Shown here: positions 1 to 7,530 of the stretch, piece after piece
Layout of the letters: the number at the start of each line of letters is the position of its first letter
Numbering within the stretch: position 1 is the first letter of the stretch
NCBI RefSeq assembly: GCF_050587525.1
Contig: NZ_JBOBFT010000001.1
Span: 682,001 to 746,000, forward strand
Reading direction: 5' to 3'
Length of the DNA: 64,000 nucleotides
Source of the DNA: Plantibacter sp050587525
GTDB taxonomy: Bacteria; Actinomycetota; Actinomycetes; Actinomycetales; Microbacteriaceae
The notes under the pieces: generated by a model
Seen by the model: only the letters and a program-made list of their open reading frames with translations
The model's database searches: none
What the model was told of the DNA's origin: nothing
Program-made: the position numbers and the translations under genes

Positions 1-618
1 TACAAGTGGCAGCTCGTCACGACCGGTGCCGTCCTGGCGCTGGCACTTGTCGGCGCACTTTTTGTCATCGCCGGGCAGCAGAAGGCCCCCGTTCCGCCTG
101 GAGCTCTTGGTCCCTCTGGGCTGGCCGACGGCCAAGTGCTGCTGGTTGAGTATGTGGACTTCGAATGCGAGGCGTGCGGCGCGCTCAGCCCATACGTGCA
201 AGCCATCCGCGAGGACTTCCCCGATGAAGTGACGTTTCAGACCCGTCACTATCCGCAGCCGAGCCATGGCAACTCGATGAACGCGGCTCTGGCAGTGGAG
301 GCAGCCCGCGGCCAGTCCAAGGGTGATGAAATGATCGAGCAGCTCTTCAAGACCCAAGCAGTCTGGGGTGAGCGCGGGCGGCAGAGCCAGGCCGGGTACT
401 TCCGCGAACTCGCGCAGAAGCTTCAGCTTGACCTCAATCGGTACGATGCCGACCTCACCGACCCGAGCACCCGCGAACGCATTGATACCGACATCGCCAT
501 GGGTCGCAGCCTCGGAATTCAAGGCACTCCTACCTTCTTCCTCGATGGCGAGCAGGTGCAATTGCACGCCGTGGAAGACCTCCGCTCCGCCGTCGAGTCC
601 GCACTGCAGAGTCGCTGA
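1..618 (+). CDS. Membrane-anchored DsbA-like thiol:disulfide oxidoreductase (5' end outside window)
   Basis: The reading frame is open from base 1, so the start lies upstream of the window. The first visible residues form one hydrophobic membrane segment (about 25 residues), then a short Pro/Gly-rich linker, then a thioredoxin-fold domain. The motif EYVDFECEACG carries the CxxC pair (Cys-Glu-Ala-Cys), and a later GIQGTPTFFLDG stretch contains the cis-proline loop typical of the DSBA-like/thioredoxin_4 family. Such proteins catalyse disulfide exchange on exported proteins at the outer face of the actinobacterial membrane. No VKOR-type partner is visible downstream, but the upstream neighbour is not in view. 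Confidence 0.88.
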   Translation, partial: YKWQLVTTGAVLALALVGALFVIAGQQKAPVPPGALGPSGLADGQVLLVEYVDFECEACGALSPYVQAIREDFPDEVTFQTRHYPQPSHGNSMNAALAVEAARGQSKGDEMIEQLFKTQAVWGERGRQSQAGYFRELAQKLQLDLNRYDADLTDPSTRERIDTDIAMGRSLGIQGTPTFFLDGEQVQLHAVEDLRSAVESALQSR

Positions 619-730
619 CCCACATCTGGGAGACCACCCCTCATGGACAACACCTCCGTTCGCGGACAAGTCGGCGCGGCCGCCGCGACCTCGGTAGCCG
701 GGACACGCCTGCTCGGCGTGCCTGCATTCG

Positions 731-1042
731 GTGGCAGAGGCACGGTGCTCAGCGCAGCAAGCATGGTCGCCTTCCCTGTCAGCCGCGGACGGCCCGCCGG
801 CCTCGCCACAGTCAGGCTTGACGACTCGCGTGTGCCCTGGATGTGCGTTGAGCGCGTTGGTTTGGCTTGTGATCGGGGTGAAAATCATCCTCCACGTCTG
901 GCTATTGGACGCCGGTATGCCGATTCTGTCATTGGCTCATCTGACCATGTTCACCGCCGCATTCGCAGGAGCAGTGCTCCTGGCTGCAATAGCACTCAGC
1001 GTTCGACTCGCTGTGCTCCTGACCCGCCGTCGCCGCCCCTGA
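731..1042 (+). CDS. Possible small two-helix membrane protein, start uncertain
   Basis: This 103-codon reading frame lies in the 590-base stretch between the DsbA-like gene and the methyltransferase. The first 40 residues look non-coding. The C-terminal 60 residues read as two hydrophobic helices ending in a basic tail (RLAVLLTRRRRP), the shape of a real membrane protein. A start nearer base 830 (GTG) or 858 (TTG) would keep only the convincing part. No ribosome binding site decides the start and I recognise no family. It may be a gene remnant. The rest of 619-1211 shows nothing. Confidence 0.33.
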   Translation: MAEARCSAQQAWSPSLSAADGPPASPQSGLTTRVCPGCALSALVWLVIGVKIILHVWLLDAGMPILSLAHLTMFTAAFAGAVLLAAIALSVRLAVLLTRRRRP

Positions 1043-1211
1043 GGGCGACCTTCGAGAACTCGGATACCGTGCATACTCAACGACTTCAAAAACTCGGATG
1101 CTGCGTTCGAGCCAATACCCGCTGCACCTGGGCCCCGCGTCGGGCATCACGTGGCTGCGCTGCGCCCACGCCCCTGCCTCACCGGGCCTCCGATCAGGGC
1201 CAGGTCGCATC

Positions 1212-1964
1212 GTGACGCCCGCGCACGCAGACCCGCCTTGGTTCGTTCAGGTCCAGGACCTGGCCACACCGTGGGATGCGCAGCAGGAGTACTTCCTCGA
1301 AGCCGTGGATCTGCATCCTGGCTCACGCGTCCTCGACTTCGGGTGCCGTACCGGGCAGCTCGCACTGGCCATGAGTAAAGCGGGACATCGTGTAACCGGT
1401 CTCGATCCCGCGCCGACGACGCTCGCTATCGCGACGACGAAAGCCGGAGCCGACCGCATCAGGTGGATAGTTGGCCACTCATCCGACATTCCGAAGTACC
1501 AATTCGACACCGTCGTGATGTCACGGTACTTTTCGCAATTCCTCATCGCCTCAGCCGACTGGGCTGGAGCGCTTCACGACATCCACCGTTCGCTCCGGCC
1601 GGGCGGACGGCTCATCTTCGACTCCCGCAATCCTGATCACCGCGTGTGGGAATCGTGGACGCGTCCTCTGACCAAACGCGACGTCGACCTCAGCGACGGA
1701 CTCGTTGCCACGACCTGGACCAGTGTGTCAAAGGTGCAAGGGGTGGCCAGCCCGTTGGTGCAGTATGTCGATCATTTCCGGCTCGGAAACCATGTGCCCG
1801 TCAACAGGAAGTCGGCCATCCGCTTCCGTCGACCGGGCGAGATCCTCTGGCCCCTCGAGCGAGCTGGATTTATCGTAGACAGGATTGATACCAGCTGGGA
1901 CAGGCACGGAGATGACGGAGAGTTCATCGTTCACGCGTTCCGCGCCGATGACTCAGAGCTCTGA
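1212..1964 (+). CDS. Class I SAM-dependent methyltransferase
   Basis: The protein of about 250 residues has a Rossmann-type methyltransferase core. Motif I is VLDFGCRTGQL (close to the usual vLDlGCGtG), followed by an acidic GLDPAP strand that would bind the ribose of SAM. A later LRPGGRLIFDSRNP stretch is the typical post-motif III strand. The GTG at 1212 is preferred because the frame upstream (to 1098) is Arg/Ser-rich and lacks conserved character. The family resembles UbiE/Methyltransf_25-type enzymes; the substrate cannot be read from the sequence. It stands alone, with no obvious operon partner. Confidence 0.72.
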   Translation: MTPAHADPPWFVQVQDLATPWDAQQEYFLEAVDLHPGSRVLDFGCRTGQLALAMSKAGHRVTGLDPAPTTLAIATTKAGADRIRWIVGHSSDIPKYQFDTVVMSRYFSQFLIASADWAGALHDIHRSLRPGGRLIFDSRNPDHRVWESWTRPLTKRDVDLSDGLVATTWTSVSKVQGVASPLVQYVDHFRLGNHVPVNRKSAIRFRRPGEILWPLERAGFIVDRIDTSWDRHGDDGEFIVHAFRADDSEL

Positions 1965-2347
1965 CCCGCTGCGTCAGGAATGCCACCAAGCGCGGACCGA
2001 ATCGGCGCCATACGCCCCGGCCTTACAGGTCCGCGGGAACCCAATCACCCACCGCAGCGCAGAGGCCACTCGTTGACCTTGCACATCAATGCCTGCGCAG
2101 TGGGTGACCGGATGGGAGGTCGTCCCGTGCGTTGTTCGTCATGCGTCCGCGCGGATTGTCGAGCGCGTATTCGTTCACTGTCGACGGCGGCGTGACGTGG
2201 GCGCTCATTGCGCCTCTGGAGACGATCGGTGCAGCGTATGCGGCAGCTGCACCAGCGCGTGGTGGGCGTTGGTGAGGTCGTGGTAATTCGGCCTGCTGTC
2301 GTGGTTGGTCAGTACGCTGAACCTGAACGTCAATCGAAGGAGCTCTC
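1965..2347. other. Intergenic stretch, no gene supported
   Basis: No frame has convincing codon structure. The only readable signal is the ribosome binding site AAGGAG at 2337-2342, serving the CD-NTase start at 2348. No promoter hexamer pair stands out. Confidence 0.6.
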
Positions 2348-3304
2348 GTGTCAGTGCTGGATCTATTCGACTCTTTTCAGGAGGTTGTGAATGCGAGTCC
2401 GAAAATGGTCGAGGAAGCGCGATCTCGACGGAAGTCATTCGAAGCCGCATTTCTTGCCGAACCGGATGTGCCCGAGGTCATCCCCTCTGGTTCTCTTGCC
2501 CGGGGAACGCATAAGGATCCGATTCATGATGTAGATCTGGTCGTGGTGTTTGACCCCGAAGAGCATCCTGCTTGGGGTTCGTCTGGTGAATCCGCCGCCC
2601 TGGCTTTGGACGACGTGCGCAGTAGGGTCAATGACTTGCTCGGTGCCACGAATGGGACAGCTGACCGGCTGGTGCGCCTCGCGAAATGGCGTAATCATGC
2701 GGTGAAATGCTTCCTGGATGATCCCGATGATCCAGACGCGTTCACCGTTGACGTCATGCCGGCATTGCGGCACGGGGATCAGCTCCTTGTCCCCGAGGCC
2801 ATATCGGAGAAGTGGATCGTCTGTGATCCCGAATACCTGATTGCGGAAGTGCGTGCACGCCATGCGGCGTGGGGCCATTATGCGGGAACGGTGAGGATGC
2901 TGAAGTGGTGGGCGGCAGAGCAGCCGGTCAAAATCAAGTCTCTTGTGGTCGAGGTCCTTGCTTTGGACTACCTGCCCACGGACCGGAGTCGGCCGGCGGC
3001 GTTACGGGAGTTCTTCACCCGTGCCGAGTATGCGGTCAGGAGCGGCATTGTGGTTGAAGATCCTGCGGGGTTGTGCGGCCCAATTCAGCTGGATCTCGAC
3101 TACGACGACCTCGCGGACCGTCTTGACACTGCGAGCGACCTGGCATCCCAGGCGCTGGTAGCGCAGGCGAACAACGACGTCCCGCGCGCGAGCCGTCGGT
3201 GGGGTGCCGTGTTTGGGGATCTGTTTCCGTTGGTTGCTGCGGCGGTTGGAACCGGCGCGAGCGATGACGGGCCTCGCCCGGTGAAGGACACCCCGCAAGG
3301 ATGA
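2348..3304 (+). CDS. CD-NTase (cGAS/DncV-like nucleotidyltransferase), CBASS-like
   Basis: The 318-residue protein has the pol-beta nucleotidyltransferase signature of CBASS enzymes: GSLARGT at residues 48-54, then D61 and D63 in the DVD motif and D135 in the TVDVMP strand, which together form the metal-binding triad. CD-NTases make cyclic di- or trinucleotide alarms on phage infection; the product of this one cannot be predicted. A GTG start is chosen because AAGGAG lies five bases upstream. The C-terminus ends in glycine (VKDTPQG). In type II CBASS the C-terminal glycine is what the E1/E2 protein conjugates to targets. The stop overlaps the next gene by four bases, so the operon is translationally coupled. 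Confidence 0.88.
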   Translation: MSVLDLFDSFQEVVNASPKMVEEARSRRKSFEAAFLAEPDVPEVIPSGSLARGTHKDPIHDVDLVVVFDPEEHPAWGSSGESAALALDDVRSRVNDLLGATNGTADRLVRLAKWRNHAVKCFLDDPDDPDAFTVDVMPALRHGDQLLVPEAISEKWIVCDPEYLIAEVRARHAAWGHYAGTVRMLKWWAAEQPVKIKSLVVEVLALDYLPTDRSRPAALREFFTRAEYAVRSGIVVEDPAGLCGPIQLDLDYDDLADRLDTASDLASQALVAQANNDVPRASRRWGAVFGDLFPLVAAAVGTGASDDGPRPVKDTPQG

Positions 3305-3852
3305 CCATGCCGCCCGCAGAATTCCCCGTCTCACGCTGGCCGGACTGGGATCCTCGCCGGCTTGCGCGCGATCTGGCCGAGGTTAGAGAGTTCGCACCCG
3401 AGCTGGAGTACCTGCCACCAACAGAGGACGGTTTGCGCAACGGGGGTTGGCGTGGCCTGCTCCCCTTGTGGCCGTTCGCTCGGCCCGAACCAGAGGCCGT
3501 CCGGGACGTGATAGGTGCCCCGCTCCAAGTCGTCGTAGTGTATTCGTCCGCGCACCCGGTCATCGCGCCGGACGTCTATGCGGTTGATCCGGAGCCGGGA
3601 CTGCTGGAAGAGTCCAATGCGGCATGGCACGTCGCACCCGGTGGCGCACTGTGCCTGTTGCAATCGGAGGGCGGATGGATACCTGAAGCGAGCGTGGTGG
3701 ACCTCCTGCTGAAAGCATGCGGTTGGCATCTCGAGTACGCCCTGATGCAGGCGCGCGCCATTACCAGGATGACGGTGAATGGCATCGTCACTGACGCTTC
3801 GCTCGACGCCATGTTCGCCCGTGCTGCTCGTAGCAAGGGTGGCGGATCATGA
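3301..3852 (+). CDS. Prokaryotic E2-like (ubiquitin-conjugating fold) protein
   Basis: The 183-residue protein has the prokaryotic E2 pattern: a beta-rich N-terminal half, a His (H110) eight residues before Cys118 in GGALCLLQ, then W-I-P and a long C-terminal helix. Cys118 is the expected thioester cysteine that receives a modifier or CD-NTase from the E1. In the characterised type II CBASS protein Cap2 the E2 and E1 domains are fused; here they are separate genes. The start at 3301 overlaps the CD-NTase stop (ATGA). A second ATG at 3307 has AAGG six bases upstream and may be the true start. Confidence 0.78.
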   Translation: MTMPPAEFPVSRWPDWDPRRLARDLAEVREFAPELEYLPPTEDGLRNGGWRGLLPLWPFARPEPEAVRDVIGAPLQVVVVYSSAHPVIAPDVYAVDPEPGLLEESNAAWHVAPGGALCLLQSEGGWIPEASVVDLLLKACGWHLEYALMQARAITRMTVNGIVTDASLDAMFARAARSKGGGS

Positions 3853-5153
3853 CGACACCATTTGTGGTACTCACTCGCGGCGGTGAGCGATTGATTCGGG
3901 AGTCACCCGACGCGCACGGGAGGCTTCATATGCATTTTTCCGCTGCGGTTGGCAGCTATGTTATCGACCGCGTCGGCACACATGCCGACGTGATGATTGC
4001 AGTGAACATCCCCGCCCAATTCCAAGCACTGCGGTGGGACGGGGAGGCGTTCGCCGGCCAGTGGTTCAAGGCTGCCGGCCCCGAGGTCGCCATTCAGCAT
4101 CTCGCCTTGCGGCACCGCCCGACTGGCATGATCCCGTTCACGGCGTTCCGTGAACTCGTCCACGGGGTCGACGATCCTGGCGCCCTTCTCGGCCTCCTGG
4201 TTGTCCACACCCCGAATCTTCCGGAACGGCTCGCGCGGCTCGGGGCGAGGGAATTCTCCGCTTGGGCTGTGAGCCGAGACGGTGTGCATCCGGTCGATTT
4301 CGAAAGCGAGCCAGATGTGTATGGTGCTGGACAACTCGCCACGCACTGGCCCGTCGATCGATTTGCAGGCAACACGGTCGCCGTCGTCGGCGTGGGAAGC
4401 ATTGGCAGTCATGTGGCTGCCTCGCTCGCGCAACTGGGTGTGGGAAAAATGCATCTCATCGACCCTGACCGGCTCCTGTGGCACAACGTTGTTCGGCATC
4501 ACCTGGGTTCGGAGAGCGTCGGCCGGTTCAAGGTCGATGCGATGAGGGACAACATCACTGAAAAGAACGCCGGCACGGATGTCATCCCGCGGGTTGAAGC
4601 GCATCACTTCGATGTCGTTGAACATGCCGAACTGTTGCACGAGATCATCCGCGATGCCGACATAGTCGTCTGCTGCGCGGATGGGATCGCTCCGCGACGA
4701 GTGGTGAATCACTTCTCACGCATCCTTGGCAAACCCGCCGTTCTCGCCTGCGTCCTCGGAGACGGCAGCGTCGGAGAGGTCCTACGGCTTCGCCCAGGCG
4801 GACGGTTCGGCTGTCTGCTTTGCCAGCGTGCCGCCTTGAGCGAGATGGGCGCGATCGATGCGGAAGCCGATCAGGAGCTCGCCTATGGGACCGGCCATAC
4901 ACACAAGCCGATGACGGCTATTCCCAATGACCTGCGGCTCGTCGCTGACCTTGCCGCGAAAGTGACCGTGGCGACGTTGCTCGAATCGTTGCATGGTGAA
5001 CGGTCCCAGCGGTTGCCGGGTGAGTGGGCGCTGGTCGGACTGCAGGCAGGTCGTGAGCTCGCCGCTCCGTTCGATTTCGCCCGCGCCGGCGAAGTGCGGT
5101 GGTCGGAAGTGCCGCCATCGCGAGAGGGGTGCGCAACATGCTCCCTCACATAA
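3849..5153 (+). CDS. E1-like ThiF-family adenylyltransferase with N-terminal extension
   Basis: The 434-residue protein has an unassigned N-terminal part (1-170) followed by a ThiF/MoeB/E1 adenylation domain. Visible motifs are the ATP loop GVGSIG (181-186), the acidic IDPD (D205), N213/R216 in NVVRH, and K228. Two CxxC pairs (C322/C325 and C428/C431) should bind one zinc ion, the second only four residues from the C-terminus. It would adenylate the C-terminus of the CD-NTase or another modifier and pass it to the E2. I find no cysteine in the 345-360 stretch where the crossover-loop thioester cysteine is normally placed. It overlaps the E2 gene by four bases. Confidence 0.83.
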   Translation: MTTPFVVLTRGGERLIRESPDAHGRLHMHFSAAVGSYVIDRVGTHADVMIAVNIPAQFQALRWDGEAFAGQWFKAAGPEVAIQHLALRHRPTGMIPFTAFRELVHGVDDPGALLGLLVVHTPNLPERLARLGAREFSAWAVSRDGVHPVDFESEPDVYGAGQLATHWPVDRFAGNTVAVVGVGSIGSHVAASLAQLGVGKMHLIDPDRLLWHNVVRHHLGSESVGRFKVDAMRDNITEKNAGTDVIPRVEAHHFDVVEHAELLHEIIRDADIVVCCADGIAPRRVVNHFSRILGKPAVLACVLGDGSVGEVLRLRPGGRFGCLLCQRAALSEMGAIDAEADQELAYGTGHTHKPMTAIPNDLRLVADLAAKVTVATLLESLHGERSQRLPGEWALVGLQAGRELAAPFDFARAGEVRWSEVPPSREGCATCSLT

Positions 5154-5635
5154 CGGGCCGACCGACGAGGGTGCGTTTTGCCAACGGCGTGTATGCGTCC
5201 ATGGTGGAAGAGGCTCAGCGGTCCGATGACGGCTTTGAAACTGGTGGCATTCTGCTTGGGCATCTCGTCGACGACGTGTTTGTCGTCAGCTGCGCTGGTG
5301 GGCCGGGCCCCAAAGCCATTCGGGAACCACATTTCTTCCTCAGGGATCTTGCTGTTGCGCGGGACCTCGCAAGCGCTGCGTGGTCTGCAAATGGGGCCCA
5401 GTGGATCGGCGACTGGCATACCCACCCCACGCATTCCCTGATGCCGAGTCCTACCGACTTGCGCAGCTACCGCACGCATCTGCGCGAGGAAGAACTGCAG
5501 TTCTCCGCTTTTCTCGCAATACTCCTTCGAGTTACCGGAGCTCGTGTGAATGTGGCGGCATGGTCCGTTGGCCACAGCACTTGTGAGCGACTTGTCGTGG
5601 AGCGCCCGGACACTGAACATGAACCGCCCTGCTAG
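5138..5635 (+). CDS. JAB/JAMM-domain isopeptidase (Cap3-like)
   Basis: The 165-residue protein carries a complete JAMM metalloprotease motif: E34 in ETGGILLG, then H94-x-H96 in DWHTHP, S104 and D107 in PSPTD. Related CBASS proteins (Cap3) cleave the conjugates made by the E1/E2 pair. The ATG at 5138 is chosen over the longer frame because GAGAGGGG lies at 5122-5129, eight bases upstream. The start overlaps the E1 stop by 16 bases. It is the last gene of the four-gene unit, and its stop lies only 11 bases from the end of the convergent DUF6602 gene. No toxic effector follows on this strand. Confidence 0.86.
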   Translation: MLPHITGRPTRVRFANGVYASMVEEAQRSDDGFETGGILLGHLVDDVFVVSCAGGPGPKAIREPHFFLRDLAVARDLASAAWSANGAQWIGDWHTHPTHSLMPSPTDLRSYRTHLREEELQFSAFLAILLRVTGARVNVAAWSVGHSTCERLVVERPDTEHEPPC

Positions 5636-5646
5636 GCGCCGAGGAT

Positions 5647-6444
5647 TCAGAGGTCCGCGTCGGAGTACTGGGAGGTGTCGATGCCATCCAGCGCTCGTTC
5701 ATACACATCAAGGTCGACTGCCATTGCGGAACCGATGGTTTGGAGCCTACGGAAGAGGCGCATGACGAAGAAGATCAGCTGTGTGCCCTCGTTTGAAACA
5801 ACTAACCCGGGTGTCAGCATGTCTAGGTTGGCGGCGTCTGAGGTGTGGTCGAATGCGGCATCCGTGAGCGCGATGCCCAAGTCCAGGTGGGACTGCCCGT
5901 CATGCTTGGTGATGTTCGACGTACCCACACTTGAGCGGATGCCGTCCCTCCATCCGGTTCGGAGGCCGACGATGCCGCCAAGAATTGGACGTTTGTCCGG
6001 GGTTGGGCCGGGCTGCGTACCGTAGATGTCGACGATCTTCGCTGATGTGCGCCTCAGAGCTCGCACGCTGGCGACTTTCGCTGCCGCGTACGCCATCGTG
6101 GTGGCATTGAGTTCCTGTTTCACCTCAATGACGCAGTAAATACTCTCCACCGGAACGATCAGGCTGGTGCCTGCTTTGAACCACAGCGGCGAATACTGCC
6201 GATCGTAAATCGCGAGGTCCACTTGCTCGCTCTGCGCGCCGGTGGCGTCGAGGGCGAAAACGGGTCCAATCGCATACCGGCCGGGAAGAAACGATTTGAG
6301 CATTCGGCCCCAATTCGCCTCTGATGCGTCGCCGATGGTTGTTGGGTGATTAGTGAACTCAAGGGGTATCTCTAGCTCCGCCGACAGTAGTTTCTGTCGT
6401 TGTAGAAACGCTTGCTCCAAGTCCACCGTCTTCGGTCGCGCCAT
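5647..6444 (-). CDS. DUF6602-like protein, probable PD-(D/E)xK nuclease fold
   Basis: The 265-residue protein matches the pattern I associate with DUF6602: an acidic strand EQVDLAIYDRQYSPLW followed by VPVESIYCVIEVKQEL. The Asp of VDLAIYD and the E-V-K of IEVKQ have the spacing of PD-(D/E)xK nuclease cores. The ATG at 6444 is preferred because it follows the TGA of the small upstream frame and has a GAGG nearby. The gene converges on the JAB gene with an 11-base gap, which makes it the best candidate for an effector or partner of the CBASS-like operon. That link is inference. Neither nuclease activity nor cyclic-nucleotide sensing has been shown, and no separate sensing domain is visible. Confidence 0.62.
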   Translation of the reverse strand: MARPKTVDLEQAFLQRQKLLSAELEIPLEFTNHPTTIGDASEANWGRMLKSFLPGRYAIGPVFALDATGAQSEQVDLAIYDRQYSPLWFKAGTSLIVPVESIYCVIEVKQELNATTMAYAAAKVASVRALRRTSAKIVDIYGTQPGPTPDKRPILGGIVGLRTGWRDGIRSSVGTSNITKHDGQSHLDLGIALTDAAFDHTSDAANLDMLTPGLVVSNEGTQLIFFVMRLFRRLQTIGSAMAVDLDVYERALDGIDTSQYSDADL

Positions 6445-6451
6445 CTCAGCC

Positions 6452-6706
6452 TCAATCGTCTGTGACGCCACAAGCAATGACTCGGGCGCTTCTTACCCAC
6501 GCTAGGCCATCACTTTGGCCAGATTGAGGATTGTCAGCTCGTATTTCGGGTTCGCCCGTCGGAGGAGACCGCCGCGGCACGTAGAGGTTCGCTTCGCGCA
6601 GCGTGTACGGCATGTCCGCGTCGGCGTCCCACAACACCTGGTCGTTCATATCCGGGGCGGCGGCCGCGATCCAGCTCCTGACAATCTTGGCGTTCGTGGC
6701 CGACAT
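6452..6706 (-). CDS. Small hypothetical protein upstream of the DUF6602 gene
   Basis: The 84-residue frame starts MSATNAKIVRSWIAAAAPD and reads like protein for the first half (helical, then ADADMPYTLREANLYVPRR). The second half is less convincing. It ends seven bases before the preferred start of the DUF6602 gene, so the two could be translated from one message. I recognise no family. It could be a decayed leftover rather than a working gene. Confidence 0.35.
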   Translation of the reverse strand: MSATNAKIVRSWIAAAAPDMNDQVLWDADADMPYTLREANLYVPRRSPPTGEPEIRADNPQSGQSDGLAWVRSARVIACGVTDD

Positions 6707-6772
6707 GGCCTCTGACGGCGCAACCTCGGCTCCGTAGGCCCTGAGTCCTCCACAGCGATCTGCCGCCTGGAC

Positions 6773-6916
6773 CTACATTGCCTCGGCGACGCCCCAGCCG
6801 AACGCCATCACACCAAATGCCGGCGCAAACAGCACGGCCACGACGGCCGCTGCACCTCGCCAGCCGTATTCAGCTCGCGCCCGAGTTGCCTCGTTCGCAC
6901 CGTCTCGATCACTCAT
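6773..6916 (-). CDS. Very small single-helix membrane protein
   Basis: A 47-codon frame runs from an ATG at 6916 to a TAG at 6773. It encodes an acidic/basic N-terminus (MSDRDGANEATRARAEYGW), one hydrophobic helix rich in Ala, Val and Phe, and a short tail. GGAG sits six bases before the ATG, and an AT-rich promoter-like stretch lies directly upstream. This is the first gene of a leftward set that ends with the DUF6602 gene. Function is unknown; a short membrane protein beside a CBASS-like locus could be a partner of the putative effector, but nothing in the sequence proves it. Confidence 0.5.
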   Translation of the reverse strand: MSDRDGANEATRARAEYGWRGAAAVVAVLFAPAFGVMAFGWGVAEAM

Positions 6917-6924
6917 TCGCCGCT

Positions 6925-6985
6925 CCAAAATTGAAATTAAACAATATATATAAGATACCGCAATCTACTGTGAAGCTGCTGGGCG
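6925..6985 (-). promoter_or_regulatory. AT-rich promoter region for the leftward set
   Basis: In an otherwise GC-rich region this stretch is strikingly AT-rich. Read on the minus strand it contains TTGCGG, then about 16 bases, then TTTAAT, with a TATATATATT run in between. It lies immediately before the small membrane protein start at 6916. Confidence 0.45.
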
Positions 6986-7480
6986 CGTCGAGGTTCGTCC
7001 TTAGGAGAGGCGGCGTGCACGCCGTGACGCGCAAGCTTGCTGCGTGCTCACCGCCTAGGCCGCCGAAGAGCTCCGCGACCACAGGCTCGAGAGGCTCCGC
7101 GCCATCGACCATTTCCACCAGGCCTGACCCGGACCAGCCATGAGCGTTCGATCGCTTGCGCGCCAGAGCCCTCGTTGACGTGGAAAATTCCACAGCTGCC
7201 TAATCCTGAGCCCAGGCTGGGCATGATCCAGCAGACGGCTCGCGTTCCAGCCCGGTCGCCTGCTCGCGAGGCACCCTAACCGATCGTGTCCGAAGGACGA
7301 CCTGTCGCCGCAGGTGCCGTGCGCCTCAGTTCAGGGGACCCCGGGCCGGCGCAGGAGCCTTCCGGGGACCGTACGCGGCGCAGGCGCTCCTTCTGTGAAG
7401 CGCGATTTCAGGCTGCTTCACCCTCGCCCTGGCGTTCATCGCCTCCTATCCCGGACGAATCTGACCTCGCAGGGCCGAGC
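6986..7480. other. Intergenic stretch, no gene supported
   Basis: Frames here lack convincing composition. The only structure seen is the inverted repeat GTGGAAAATTCCAC at 7180-7193 (six-base arms, two-base centre), of unknown role. Confidence 0.5.
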
Positions 7481-7530
7481 TGTGATAGTTTGCATGAGAC
7501 ATTTAGAACAATATATCAATTGAGGTGGGC

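Noticed and set aside
643..1215. 190-codon frame after the DsbA-like gene
   Set aside because: Composition is Arg/Ser/Pro-rich with no helix or domain; it overlaps the more membrane-like frame at 731-1042.
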